A stretch of DNA of 64,000 bases from Mytilus californianus (lineage: Eukaryota; Mollusca; Bivalvia; Mytilida; Mytilidae), in NCBI RefSeq assembly GCF_021869535.1, contig NW_026262690.1, positions 85,915,995 through 85,979,994 of the forward strand. Reading direction: 5' to 3'. Shown here piece after piece: positions 23,157-36,009 of the stretch. How positions within the stretch are numbered: the first letter of the stretch is position 1; each line of letters opens with the position of its first letter. The translations under genes and the position numbers were made by a program. The notes below the pieces were generated by a model, which did not search any database, was not told the DNA's origin, and saw only the letters and a list, made by a program, of their open reading frames with translations.

Positions 23157-23383
23157 AAGAAAAAGCAAACTTATTTTTCAACCATACAATTACTTTCAAA
23201 TTCTCAAACAAAACTCGTGATGGGCCCTGTCATTTTCATTGTTGGTCGTAGTTCTTGAAATAAATCTTAATGGACAAATATTTGATACAATTTGTAGGAA
23301 GAGTATATTATACTTTACACATGTAATAGTAATATGTTAAAGGAATATATCTCCCTCGTGAAGCTCTGATTCCTTGTCCAGAT

Positions 23384-23777
23384 TTGGCTATACTTCAAAC
23401 AACAGACACGGCTTCCTCCGCCTCATTTCTAGACGTATACCTCGAACTTGACATCAGTGGTCATCTCAGTACCAGTACCAGAATCAGTGACAAACGAGAC
23501 GATTTTACTTTTGAAATTATATATTTCTCCAACCTTACCAGCAATATACCAACTTCACCTGCATATGGGATATACTTCCCATCTCATTCGGTATTCAAGA
23601 GCTTGCAACTGCTACTCAGACCTTATAAAATGTCACCAGTATCTGAGCAGAAAGTTGATGATCCAGGGTTATGTGAAAGATCCTTTTTCTAAAAAAAGTT
23701 CATCGGAAGATACCAAGACCTTGTTGATATATATCGTATCAACTTCACAAATTATACATTATGGTCTTGAAGTATAG
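23384..23777 (+). pseudogene. reverse-transcriptase C-terminal fragment of a retroelement, frameshifted
   Basis: Successive frames give TTDTASSASFLDVYLELD, DKRDDFTFEI, SNIPTSPAYG, then HLIRYSRACN, LSRKLMIQGYVK, then FIGRYQDLVDIYRINFTNY. This is the well-known region after the catalytic domain of a retroelement family common in bivalves (D-K-R-D-D-F, N-I-P-x-x-P-A-Y-G, L-I-R-Y-x-R-A). Two frameshifts (near 23555 and 23690) and the missing N-terminal part show it is dead. The element class (LINE or other) cannot be fixed from this end alone. Confidence 0.85.
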
Positions 23778-24245
23778 ATTCTAGGTACTGACGTTGTTTG
23801 TCATCTTAATCGCGTGTTATAATGTTCTTTTTATTTGTCTTTGTATATTTTGCATGGTCATTTTTGTATTCTTGTCTTTCATTGCTGCTTATGAACTTAA
23901 GCTTTTGTCTATATGCCATTGTGTTTTCTTTATATATAAAAAGAAGATGTGGTATGATTGCCAATGCGACAACTCTCCACAAGAGACCAAATGACACAGA
24001 AATTAACGGATAATTAATGGAATGCTATATGACAATCATATACAAGTGAGAGGTTTTGCTAGCTATAAAACCAGGTTTAATCCACCATTTTCTACACAAG
24101 GAAATGTCTGTACCAAGTCAGGAATATGACAGTTGTTTTCAATTCGTTTGATGTGTTTGAGCTTTTGATTTTGCCATTTGATAAGGGACTTTCCGTTTTG
24201 AATTTTCCTTGGAGTTATTTTTGTTATTTTACCTTTTTGGTCTTT
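23778..24245 (+). mobile_element. 3' untranslated end of the same retroelement, interrupted by a SINE-like repeat
   Basis: Follows the RT fragment. The part from about 24015 (caagtgagaggttttgctag, aggaatatgacagttg, tttgataagggactttccg) recurs at 1440-1660. A short family-A repeat (23936-24010) is inserted within it. Confidence 0.65.
23936..24012 (+). repeat. family-A repeat, short copy inserted in retroelement 3' end
   Basis: aaaagaagatgtggtatgat to gacacagaaattaacgg; flanked on both sides by retroelement 3' sequence. Confidence 0.75.
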
Positions 24246-24411
24246 TTTGGTTTTATCAGCTCGACATCGTTTGTATTGGGTTTTGGATTTTCAAACATTT
24301 ATAAAGTCCGGAGTTCTGACGATCTTGCTTCGGAAGTTGGGACGATTATCTACCACTGACAATAGAAACGCGAGACTTGTGTATATGCATTTCTTAGGGT
24401 AGAACAAGTAA

Positions 24412-25922
24412 GGGGACAACCATTTGATATTCTGGGGGGGGGGGGGGGGGGGGGGGCAGGAGGATTTTGAAAATAAATAACTCAGCCTTGATAATAACAA
24501 AAATGAATGGTTTGTTCTGTGGTAGTTTGAAAATAAATAACCTGACCTACAATGTATTGAAAATAAATATCTCGGCAGGTCTTTTAAGCCATTTTATAAA
24601 TGCTATTCAAAAGTATGAAATGGCCCCAGATTCCTACAAAATTCGTCTTTTTTCGTACTTTTTTCGGGAAAAACTTTCCAAATCTTTTATAATGCAATGT
24701 ATAAATATTAATGTACTTGAAATGTCTGAAAATGGGTTTCATTTAACTAGAGGTATATTAACTCAGGAACATTTACCTCACTTTCATAAGTCATAGGGCT
24801 GTAACTAAATTGAGCCAAATGCCTCAGGTAGGAAATTTCAAAAACAAAAGCTTGTCTTCATATCAAATTGTTTTTACTTCGAATGCCTTGCAAGAAGCAA
24901 GTTCTGTTCACCCTCTGGCATACAGCCCCTGTTTTTCGTGATCCATGTTTCACATTTAATTTTAGTTTTCAGTGTTATTTGTCTATAATGTTTGCCGTTT
25001 TGTGTTTTATCTGGTCCAGCGTTTGTCTTTTGTTCATTGATTACCCTTCTTTATTCTCTTAGTGTTGCATTCCATTTGTAATTTTGTAATTTTTCTAAAC
25101 TTGAGTTTAATTTTATTTAAGGACTTTTTATCTGATTTTACAAACTACATGAGTTTCAAATTGTATCTCAGTTAGGAACTACATCAAGTTTGTAATAGAA
25201 ATGTGTTATAAAAACTTACCTGACATAGTTATATCAATGATAATCAACCCCTCTTAACTTAATTTGAGAACAAAAACACATAACTGACAGGTATATAAAA
25301 AAGATTTTCTGCAAGCCAAAACACTAAAAAAAAAACAAAAAAAAAAGCAGCCACATACTTAAGTTTCTGAATTACACTTGTTGCTTTATCTTACATATTG
25401 GTCTTTTGATGTTGTCCCTAAAAACTAAAAGTCTTACACTGAATCTATATATTTTGCTTTGAGACCAACATATTGTCTTCTTGTGGCCTTCAGCGGCTCC
25501 CAAAACCTTCTCCAAATTTTTTTGCCTCGCTCCGCTCGGCAAATATGTTTGACATTACTTTAAAAAGAGGCTTAGTTTCAGCCCCACTTTAATACTTTGT
25601 ACGTATGCAATACCTGCAGTTTGGAATTCAGAAGATTCACTTCCACAGGATGATGATTAATTCTGATTAAATGATACATAATGATTTGACTATACACTTA
25701 TTATCTATTTAGGAATAGAATTTTTTTTTTAAATTGTGTGTTTTCAAATATTATAAATATAATTGTGAAAATAAATAATCAGTCCTTTGTTTTAATGAAA
25801 ATGAAAAACCATGCTTCATCAGTGCAGAAAATAGATAATCTCTTCTTCTAGTTCACAAAAATAAATAGCTGATCCAAAACAAATCCTCCTGGCCCCCACC
25901 AGAATATCAAATGGTCGTCCCC
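24412..25922. mobile_element. candidate DNA transposon with about 50-bp inverted ends and TAA target duplication
   Basis: Left end ggggacaaccatttgatatt, right end (complement) ggggacgaccatttgatatt; the match continues past a G-run to caggaggatt. TAA flanks both sides, which fits the TWA duplications of PIF/Harbinger. The interior holds repeated 'aaaataaata' blocks near both ends, but no transposase is seen. Confidence 0.65.
24434..24456 (+). repeat. poly-G run
   Basis: Run of about 23 G within the left end of the 24.4 kb element; the right end has a shorter G-run. Length may be unreliable in any assembly. Confidence 0.9.
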
Positions 25923-26189
25923 TAATAGCTTTTTTTTAAAAAGCTAGCCGTCTCATAGCTGATTAAAGTGGAAAATGTTTTCTCTTTGTTGTTTGATTCG
26001 TTTGGAATAGCCTTATATATATATATAAATTTTAGTAGAGTACAAATATAATAAAGGGCTTATACAATTTTTTAGAATTACCAATTCATTTTTTGGGGGA
26101 ATGTATTAACACTGGAAAAGGGGGTTTGGGTGGAAAGGAGGGGGGTGTTAATGTCTAAACTAAAAGTTCTAAATGGTAAAGTTGAAATC

Positions 26190-26600
26190 ACCCCTTCGTA
26201 AATTTTACTGTCGCCATCACGTGTTGCTTGACTGTTATTGAATATCCATTTCACAGATGATAGCGGATATGTTCCTAATGTCGTAACTACAATCCCGTCC
26301 CCTTTTCACGAATGTGACCTACCGAGTTAGACTTCATTCCGGGTTTGTACTAACAAGAACAAAACGACTTGTGCCACATGTGGAGCAGGATCTGCTTACC
26401 TTTCAGGAGCACATGAGATCCCACCCCAGTTTTAGGTGGGGTTCATGTTGGTTAGTATTTAGTTTTGAACTATTGTTTGTCTGTTTGTCTTTCTTTTTAG
26501 CCATGGCGTTGTTAGTTAATTTTCGACTTATGAGTTTGAATGTCCCTCTGGTATCTTTCGCCTCTCATTTAATCATCTGCGTTTGTACCTCTTTATCGAT
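26190..26600 (+). repeat. family-C interspersed repeat
   Basis: Matches 44810-45245 in inverse: cgtaaattttac, atttcacagatgatagc, cacatgtggagcaggatctg, gccatggcgttg, aatgtccctctggtatctt. Confidence 0.8.
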
Positions 26601-26604
26601 TATT

Positions 26605-28320
26605 TTTTTAACAGATATCTGAATTGTTCATTTACTTTTTCTTTAATTGTTTTCCTATTTATTTGTTTTAGAAAAGTATGGCCCTTCCAATTGAAAGTTT
26701 TTCGTTCATAATAGGCATCGAAAAGTGTAAAGAGTGAAAAGAAGTAAAATTTCAACATACAATAACACAATTAATATAATTCAAACAGTATCTCACATCT
26801 TTTCAAAATGATCCTCAAAATCTAAAGTTTACATAGATGTTAATAAATTATGTTTATTTTTGTTGTCGATGAAGATCTTGTTTATTTATTGTAGTTGGAT
26901 TGCAATGTGGAATGGCACACACCTCTTTTTCTATATTTGAATAACAAATATTCTTACACTGAAATGTTTCTTTTTTCATATTTTTTTGGTTTTATTGAAC
27001 TTCTTGAATATATATTCGTTTTAGGAAAAAAATACTCAGAAGGGTAATTTGTTATATAAGATCTATTCTAAGCGGCTGAAATTCAAAACACATTAGTTTC
27101 ACCGCCATTCGTTTTCAAATTATAATAGACGTCGTTGGTAATAAAGAAGATGATAAGTTATGCAGTGCTATTTAAAATTCAACATGAGGCCATCAACATA
27201 AGAGAATCAACAAATTTCACCAAAAGCTTTATTAAGCATACAGCTTGATACTGCATTTTTTGTTATTGTTTTACTTGTACATATCTTCATATACATTTAC
27301 TATACCATTTAATGTTGGCTGACGAATAAGACCATTATCATACTCACCTTTCAAAGCTTGACATACTGAATTGATATAATCTTTTGTGGGATACCGTTCG
27401 TATGTTGACATATAAATTAGCCCCCCCCCTTAATGTCATTTTGTTTTTTATGGTCATAGTATATATTATAGTTTCGTCTTCTTAATTTATAATTTTCTTT
27501 TATTTTTCTTTCTCGCATATATCATTTATTGTACAAACAGCCAATAAACCTCAAAACAAATATTTGACCCTGCTCATAGTTTTAAGTAATATCTAAATTA
27601 TTTTAATGCTATTAAGATTATTTTTTACATGTATACACAACTATTATATGTATTGCAGTTAGACTTGGGTGGATAAAAAACTTAAAATGTTGTAATGAAA
27701 TGTGCATTAAAGAAGACCGTAGATTGACCCTTAGAAGTAAATTGTCACGTTTTGTTTGTTTTTTAATTGAGTTGCTGTCTAAATTATGTATACTTCATTT
27801 CTTTAAAATCATTCATAGAAATTGAACATTGCTTAAAATATGTTAGCATACACGTATAATTGCTTTTATCGAGAGTAGTTTTTGGTTCTTCTTATATTTC
27901 CTTTTAGTTCGATATACTGTTCTTCAACGTCTGCTAACTTCGTAGGAATAGCTAGTGAGATCTTGACAACATCCAACCCAGTCCAACGATCATGGGGTGT
28001 GTGGGGGCATTTATTATGTAATGAGTGGAAGGGATTAGTCGCATGGAAAGGTCACTATTTGAAGCTTCATGATATTTCATGAGGTCGAGAAATTAACGTG
28101 AAATGTAAGACAAGATTGATGATTGAATCTGAAACTAATCAGATGGCGATATATATATTTACAGATGCAATTAAAATCAGTAGAGATTCTTAAATAACTA
28201 TTTATCTCCCCCATGGAAAAGCGTATCAATGATAGCTAGTAATATGTGTAGGTATATATTATACTCTAAAAAAATATATATGATAGCTAGGGTAACTACG
28301 TGTATGTTATTTTGTCATTC
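26605..28320. other. intergenic stretch, no gene seen
   Basis: AT-rich, with no convincing coding frame or recognised repeat apart from homopolymers. Confidence 0.5.
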
Positions 28321-28336
28321 AATATACATATACAAT

Positions 28337-28362
28337 GTATATATATATATATATATATATAT
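28337..28362 (+). repeat. (TA)n microsatellite
   Basis: About 13 uninterrupted TA units. Confidence 0.9.
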
Positions 28363-28896
28363 GAAAAGGGAGTGGTATTTGATGTCTCCGCTGCCCACAC
28401 TTACCATAGACAGGTCGAACTGTCGCTGCCTCAGTTCCCTGAGATAATAATTCCCGTGTAAATTAATATTACTCGAAAAGAAAATATTTGATATCTCCGT
28501 TTTAAATTTGTTTTTGTTGCCTTTAAATTATCTTAATGAGTATAAATGAATATAATTAACTTAAGAACAAACTTTTTCTTAAAGTTTTCTTATGTTTTTC
28601 ATGTATAAAATATACGCAACAGTGAGCGACTGGATTGAATGTGAAACAATCACGTGTGTATTTACAAAATTTCAGGAGATTCGGCTATTTAAAGAAAAGT
28701 GTTACCTGTGTACGATCCTGGTTCCCGGTATATGTGTAATATACTGAATATTGCGATTGGGAACCAGTCTAGAAAGACATTTACTAGGTTTGGATTGTCC
28801 CAACCAATCAACGAGCTTTAATTATTTACGTCTCGGTAATTCTTCCAATCAGGTAGCAAGAAGCATTCAGCCCACAGACTGTCCATCATTCAATTC

Positions 28897-28926
28897 TTAA
28901 TAACGTCTCCGAGGAGACGTTAATAA
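28897..28926. repeat. short perfect palindrome
   Basis: attaacgtctcc paired with ggagacgttaat-like arms around 'gagg'; at most a remnant of a foldback. Confidence 0.55.
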
Positions 28927-29050
28927 AATTAATTATTATACTTCACGTAAAAATGCAATATTTAGATTGGCTTATACGAGGGTGTTAATTTACTCTATTC
29001 TATGGTAAATACAGTAATAACAGAATATTCAGTATAATAAATTAGATAAC

Positions 29051-29178
29051 ACATATCTGAGAGGGTGATAGAGCAGATTAAATTGTTACCCCTCGAAAAG
29101 ACATTGTCAACCTTGGCTTCGCCTCAGTTGACAATGTTTTCTCGGGGTAATAATCTGCTCTATCACCCTCTCAGCTAT
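29051..29178. repeat. foldback element
   Basis: tctgagagggtgatagagca is complemented by tgctctatcaccctctcag. Inner arms ttgttacccctcg and cggggtaataa flank a centre with ttggcttcgcctcag. Nearly perfect over about 55 bases per arm. Confidence 0.9.
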
Positions 29179-30849
29179 TTGTTATTTATGTACTGCTACC
29201 CCCTCCAAATAATTTGTTTTTGTTTTGGCGTCTTTTTTTTGTTTGTGTTTTTTTGTTTTTTGTTACGAGTGTTCATTTTCTATTAGTTTTAATGTTACCC
29301 GCTGAGCCATGTGGCAAAAGTATTACTTCCGCATAAATCCATTAAATCAGACATTTTAACATGAAAGTAATAATATTTTTAAAAAGACCAAGAACTTTCA
29401 GTGGTTATTCTAATTTCAAAAAATGAAAAAACTGAAGCTAAAAAAATCAAAAGTGTTTGTAACGGAAATCTCTAAAAGCAATTTTTATCAAGAACAGAAG
29501 GCACACAATGCTCTTTTTAAAGGTCTTTCTATTAATTATTTCTGAAAATTTGAAAATCAATTTGAATTTTCCAATTTAGTTATTAAAACGGAATCAAAGC
29601 GTAGTATGGTATATAAAATAAGCTACCATCGGTATACCGATATATCTTTGTCGAATTGTCGCATTTTGCATACATAATTATGTTTTGCCAAAAATCCTCT
29701 ATAATCTTCATTTCCATGGAACATTAAGTTTTATCATAAGCGTCCGAAAACAATTTAGCGTGGTTTTAAAATGGGAGTTAAGGTAAGCAATATAATTGTT
29801 GCATTTTAAATTTTATATTTCACCATACTAACAATGATTTTATGTCAAAAAATTCTCCCTATAGCCTCTAAACTTTTGATGTCCATCCTTTATTTATGTT
29901 TTGCTCGAATGTTTGTTGTCCAAGTGACTCTTATTGACGTAACTTCGATTGTCCAACCTTCGTATGAAAGGATTTAATCATAATCAGCTTTATTGAAAAT
30001 GTCTGAATGCAAATTGCGGATATTCATTGTTGCTACAATAGGCGATGCTGAATGTGTCAATTAATAACGTACACAAGTGTTAATATATTAATGTCGTTTC
30101 TGAAAATATATCAAATGTGTCTTTTTATGGACGTCTGTTTTGCTGGTTAACAATCATGTATTGTCAAGTTTTGGGTATAGAAAACAGCTTTTACTCTATT
30201 ATATCATTACGTGATTATTTTATTCTATAGGAATGTTGATCTCATCACTAATTCAATAGAAGTCAATGTTAAAAATATGATATTATTACGTGAGTATTTC
30301 TGTATTTGCCTTGTTATTAGTCCGGGGCTTGCTGTTTTGGCCTGAGGCTGATCAAAACTGTTGGAAAAAAAAAATCTATATTGCCCGAGTTGACACTTTT
30401 GTATAGCAGAGGCAGTTATCAACATATTAAATCCAATACCAGAGTAGTTAATTAATAATTTTGTTATTGTTTCCCGTAATCATTCTGTAAAGGAGGCACG
30501 CGTGACAAGCCTTGGTTCTTTAAAAAGATACCGTGAGACCGTCAAGTAAATAGTATCCGTTTAACGAATCGACGCTTATAACTTTTCATTGTATCTTTTG
30601 CACTAACTTTTGTTGTGACGGTTTTTCAAAATAACCTCAACTGTTCCCTTTTTAAATAAAAACTCGGTCATTAATGAGTTTAAATAATCAACGTATTTTC
30701 TTCTGACATCTTTCACAACAACAATCATTAATGAAAAGTAAATTCACTAACAACAACCATATCAACATGATAATAAGTGTGTTTATTATACCTCAGTTAT
30801 CATTTTCTATATAAAATAAGTACACAATATTTTCACTATTTTTTCAAAT

Positions 30850-30925
30850 TGCAAGCGTTGAACTATTTGACCGGTCAATAGTTTCCAACTATTGGACATC
30901 GCTGAAACTATTTGACCGCAAGCGT
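30850..30925. repeat. nested palindromic 'aactatttgaccg' repeats
   Basis: aactatttgaccggtcaata is self-complementary about its centre, and a second gaaactatttgaccg copy follows. Function unknown. Confidence 0.6.
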
Positions 30926-31164
30926 CATTATATTTCGTAATTTCATGATAATGTTGCGAATATCGCGGGAGTTACGACGTCGCGTTTTACCTATTGTATC
31001 TATACTATAGGGTTGACGTCAGTGCGGGACGTAGCCTTAGTGTTCAGAATATATATGAAGTAAACGTGAAACAGTATGGTTGTGTTTCTGCTTTTTATAT
31101 TAGTATACTATAGTTGATTTAGCCCCTATATTTATATTGTCTGTTATCTCTCTCGGTATAATAA

Positions 31165-31315
31165 AACACTTACTGACTGGATATTCATGGAAAAGTAAGT
31201 TTATTGTCCCCTCGGATACAACTATTGCCCTCGGCTACGCCTCAGGGCAATAGTTGCACCTTGGGGACACTAAACTTACTATTCCACTGATACCCAGTCA
31301 ATAAGTATAAAATAT
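31165..31315. repeat. foldback element
   Basis: acttactgactggatattca is complemented by tgatacccagtcaataagt. The inner block gtcccctcggatacaactat matches its inverse and the centre is gccctcggctacgcctcagg. About 65-base arms. Confidence 0.85.
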
Positions 31316-31319
31316 AAAG

Positions 31320-32435
31320 GACTTAAAATGAAAATAAAGCTTTATTCCGTATAAGTTATGTGCGTTTTTCTTGTTTTGTCTTTATCAGGATCGCTCACAC
31401 TAAATCATTGTTAACCAAGGATGTAGAAGTCACGTGGTATAAGTAATTGAATACGCAAGGAGGTTAAGACAAAACAGATCTAAAAAAATAGCCAAATCCA
31501 TCTTAGATTAACTTTACCTGAGGGAGTTGGAACATTTTAAAAATAGTTTCCAAATTTGTCAACTATCACCACGGGCACATGAAAAAAGCCACGGCATATT
31601 TCGAAGATAAACGTTCCATAACTATAGAGCGACAAGAAGTGAAAATTGTAAAAAAATGTTAAAAAAAATATAGAGAATGTAAAAGCCGGTTTAGTTTCTT
31701 TTATAATCTAATCAATCCTGCTCCTCAATTCAGCGACCTACCATTTTTTTTTGTCCAAATCTTTTTTTAAATGATATTCATCATGTCTGTTCTCTTACTC
31801 TCCACGTTCTTGCTCAAATGAAAAAAGTACGTAATTATTATAAAACAGGAGCTGTGGTGTTATACAGCCATTTTCCCAATGCTAGTTTTTTTTTCATTTT
31901 CCCATTCTGGATCAATTGCCATTCTTCACCCACAGAAAGTTGACAATACGTTTACATATAGCCACTCTTCCCCCATGCCCATATTTCCCCCACATTATAT
32001 AACCATCAAAATTGCACTGCCATTTATTTCATACATGTTCCGTATTTTCTTTAGAAATGATTGATCTCTTGAATGCTAAGATATTCTGTTTTTTTTTCGG
32101 TTGGAGTTGCAAAGAAGAAATGTTTGGCACACATTGTGTTCGTTTTGTCGACACGCGTCTCACTTAAAATTAAGGTCTAGGGTTAAGGAATGGATGTGGG
32201 GCATCTACATTTTGTTACGGGGTGCCGTTCGCATTCGAATAGATACCATCCAATGCGATGGGAACTCTCTTTTAATAAGCAGTCATATCCGGGCTGTCAC
32301 GGAAAATAGGCCTGATTCTAATTTTTCCCCATCACGCTGAGGGGGGAACTGGGATCATGCCAATTCCTGGGGGAAAACTGGATCGATCCAATATCCCCCC
32401 GGAAAGATTGACATTGGGGGAAATTGCTATAGCAC
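31320..32435. other. intergenic stretch, no gene seen
   Basis: Contains AT-rich DNA and a tract rich in ggggga near 32340-32420. The open frame at 32101-32340 has no recognisable similarity and no splice context. Confidence 0.45.
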
Positions 32436-32436
32436 A

Positions 32437-32700
32437 CCGGTATGGTTGCCAATGAGACAAATATCCGTCCGATACCAAAATTAATGACGTCTTAGATATT
32501 CGGAACTATACGTCACCGTACGGCCTTGGCGCCAACATAAAAAAAATGCAAAACAATTCAAATGAGAAAACCAACGTCCTGATATATGTACAAAACAACA
32601 AACGGAAAACAAATATGATATACAACAACAAACAGAAAAAAACCAAACAAATATGATATACAACAACAAACCACAACCACTGAATAACAGGCTTCTGACT
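32437..32700 (+). repeat. family-A interspersed repeat with short internal duplication
   Basis: ggttgccaatgagacaaata to accactgaataacaggcttc. The segment aaatatgatatacaacaaca occurs twice (about 32610 and 32648). Confidence 0.7.
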
Positions 32701-33870
32701 GATTAAATTGTTGCTGATTAAAATTTAAATTTCTGACATTGTTAATGTTAGCAAATTATCTTTTGATAAACTAATTTTTTTGGAAAATATGGAAACAATA
32801 TTAATACAAATTACATATAAGATTATAACTGCGAGAATCCTTAATACGGTAAACAAAATTTGGGTGGATTGAAATTTAATTACTAGTATAGTATTTTTTC
32901 AGTTTAAATTCAACATCACTGTAAATCTGTTTGATAAGCTTACCTGCTAGAGTTATTGTAGTGTGCAATAATATCAATATTTTAAGCCGCACGAGCATCT
33001 TAACCACAGAGCAATTTAGTTACAAAAATTGTTATGTCACCTTAATAGTCACAGTTATATTATATATAATTGGAGAATCTGTCGTGTTCTTCTCTATTCT
33101 AAACATAACAGAATATTATATAGAACAAATTAATTACCTGGAGATAGGTAGATTTTTATTGATTTATGGTCGCTTAATTGTCTTTCTTTCATTTTTCCAA
33201 ACGAAAATGGTTTTTTTTTTAAGATAATGAATACATCTTTTATATATATAAAAAAAAAGGAATTATTTTGACACAGTACCATAACACGCGTCACTTTTGG
33301 TTATGTAACTTAAAGTATGTCAGGGATTATTACGTGTACTGTGATTCTTTCGGATCTCCTTCAATTTCGGGATCTACCGTCGTTACTCGACAAGGGCAAA
33401 TTACATCATTAAGAAAATTAATTAATAATACAAAATCAACCGGAAAACCGAGTTAAATCAATAATTAATTTAATTGTGTCAAGCAGAAAGTCTTTGATCT
33501 TTACAATTGATGTTGCAATAGATGAATCTCATAGTAAAATACTTCTAATCATGAAAACTACATAAACTGCGTTTCGGAAGCATTTAACGTTTCAACAGTT
33601 TTAATTAAGATAATAAATACGATTACTTAATAATAATTTTTTCCTGCTGAATAAGAAAATAAATGGAAAGTAGACCATGGAATCGTTCTAGGAAGGCACG
33701 TTTTCAGATCAGCAGGTTATTTACTTTTAGCTTGATGTTCATAACTGCGAACATGTTTTAATGCAGTATGCTTTGTTATAATCATTTTGTGTTTTTGTTT
33801 TCTACTATACCGTTTTTTCTCGTATTGGTTTTTATTGTATATTCCTTGGTGTAGTTGTGTTTGTATACTG
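32700..33870. other. intergenic stretch, no gene seen
   Basis: AT-rich sequence with a short TA-rich run near 33240. No coding frame with recognisable similarity. Confidence 0.45.
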
Positions 33871-33879
33871 ATCAAGATT

Positions 33880-34110
33880 AAAAAGGGGAGGATTGGGATA
33901 TAAAAAAAAATTCCAATCCCGCCATATTTTCATTTGTCTGTCCCAAGCAATGAACCTCGTCAGCAGTTGTATGTCATATCTTAAAAAAATAAATGTTCGT
34001 TATTTTTCATTTGAATTGGTAGTTGATGGAAGATCTTTCGTCTTTTTTTGTGTGTTAATTTTATTCAAAGGTTTTATAGACATGGGACGATTAAGAGCTG
34101 GACATATTGT
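33880..34110 (-). repeat. family-A-like repeat, strongly diverged
   Basis: Layout resembles inverted family A (aatcccgccatattttcatt, ctgtcccaagcaatgaacc) but identity is low. Confidence 0.4.
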
Positions 34111-34244
34111 ATAAACACGTGACTATGTTTTAAAACTGTATGATGCGATTGCTCTCTCGATGTCTTTGGTTATTTCTGTTAGGTTGTATAGCTCTTTAAC
34201 GAAAACCCCATATCTGAGGGTATAGATGGGGGTCCTTCAAATCT

Positions 34245-34430
34245 GTATTCTTGAATTTTTTTATCCATTTTCTCTATTCTTTATAGATGTTGCCCATTAT
34301 TCTCTATTCTTTATATTTGAGCACCCAATTTTTCTCCATTCTTTATTTTTGTTAGCCATTTATTCTGCACTTTTTGCCCATTATTCTCTATTCTGTAAAC
34401 CCCATTCCAGACCCTCATACACATGTATCT
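34245..34430 (+). repeat. short-period repeat (attattctctattctttat type)
   Basis: Inverse of 2475-2665. Ends gtaaaccccattccagaccc, matching ggtctggatgcggtttac there. Confidence 0.6.
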
Positions 34431-34439
34431 CTTTCTATT

Positions 34440-35630
34440 CATAATATAATTAAAATATTTTCTTAAGAAATATATAAGAAGATTTTTTTTTCAAATAACC
34501 TTTTTGGAAAGGGTAGTTATTTGCAAGTGTCAGTATATCACAAAAAACTATTTCAACTATGCTGTTAACTTCTCAAAGGTCTCTTAAAGTTATCATAAAC
34601 CAAATTTCTGAGTCGTATGTAAAAATTGGTCAAATAAAAGAGTTGAATGATTAACATGACAGTGGGTAGAACATATTTTGCGATAAAATAATTTTTATAT
34701 AAAAATACTACAATGTATTAATAATCTAATACTATTTTAAACACGTAAGTAACCATAGTTAATAAAATTCCCCAGGAATCTGAAGTCTGCAACCTAGTCA
34801 AAATATTAACATTGTACAAACGAAGAGATAATGGTCTATCATATGTGTAATCTGAAGCAATGGGATTTACGTCTTGCTTTTATTAACTCGATCTTTATCG
34901 CAACATAAATTCCATGTGCGACTAACCGGAAGTTTTTCATTCGAATTTGGAGTATTATTAATCCTTTAACCTCACGCACAATTTTAAGACACGGCACTTC
35001 TTATTAAAAATATTCTTTGGACAACTATAAACTAAAGTTAACTTCAATAAAATTACAAAACTAAGGATTCAATTCATCATTAGCCTTATCACGTATCATC
35101 TGTAAGAGTCATACGCCTTAAAAAAGTGCAGTAATGATCATAATATTGACATATTAAACTAGCATATTTACTCGAGTAAATACTCAGTCGTAATAGAGGT
35201 TTCCCGATTTGCTACGTATCAAGTACGGTTGGTACGTAACTCAACCTTTATGTAGTGTTGTTTTTGGGGGTATCATTTGCTGCTAGTTACAGTCTATGTA
35301 TTTTAGCTTTACATACATAACGACTTCACAGCTGAGAAAATCAATATTTTATAGTTTGTAATTAGTGCATTGTATGACATTGTAATCGACTGGAGCTATA
35401 TTAATTTCGAATTTTTATCTGAGTATCTTGGGATTCGATTAGAAGGTGTTAATGACTTGACAATGCAATCATTGTTGCAAATTGACATTTATAGCTTTTA
35501 TCATGTTTAAAAGTTATCATGTGACCGTACTAGGATCCAATTTGTTTGAGTATCATATATGCAACTTGCGAAGCAAAGTTGTCGGCTCTCCGAACTTTCC
35601 CGAAGACCTTCTTTTGATTGATTGTCGAGT
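34440..35630. other. intergenic stretch, no gene seen
   Basis: No convincing exon, RNA gene or recognised repeat in either strand. Confidence 0.45.
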
Positions 35631-35634
35631 TTAT

Positions 35635-35830
35635 AATTAGTTACCAAAGGTACCAGGATTATAATTTAATACACCAGACGCGCGTTTCGTCTACATAAGA
35701 CTCATCAGTGACGCTCAGATCAAAATAGTTATAAAGCCAAACAAGTACAAAGTTGAAGAGCATTGAGGACTCAAAATTGCAAAAAGTTGTGCCAAATACG
35801 GCTAAGGTATAAGGTTCGGTCCTTGCTTTG
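35635..35830 (+). repeat. family-B composite interspersed repeat, second subtype
   Basis: accaaaggtaccaggattat, cgcgcgtttcgtctacataa, gactcatcagtgacgctcag, agagcattgaggactc, ccaaatacggctaagg. Confidence 0.85.
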
Positions 35831-36009
35831 AAGTTGACATGTATGATCCGAAATGTTACTGCATTGAATAAAACTTTAAAAACTAATACTGTTGTACATG
35901 CCTTATGATAGTCAAGGGTGTCACCGGAACAGCAAATGGATGCAGTGTACTTTTTTGCGTTTAGTTAGCCACGTCAAATCTATGAACCAATTAAGATAAA
36001 GCATTTTTC

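Noticed and set aside
25216..25262. Upstream exon of the receptor ending atgtcag/gtaagt on the minus strand
   Set aside because: Phase 1 fits exon A, but the frame has a stop just before its only ATG, gives no signal peptide, and lies inside the 24.4-25.9 kb element.
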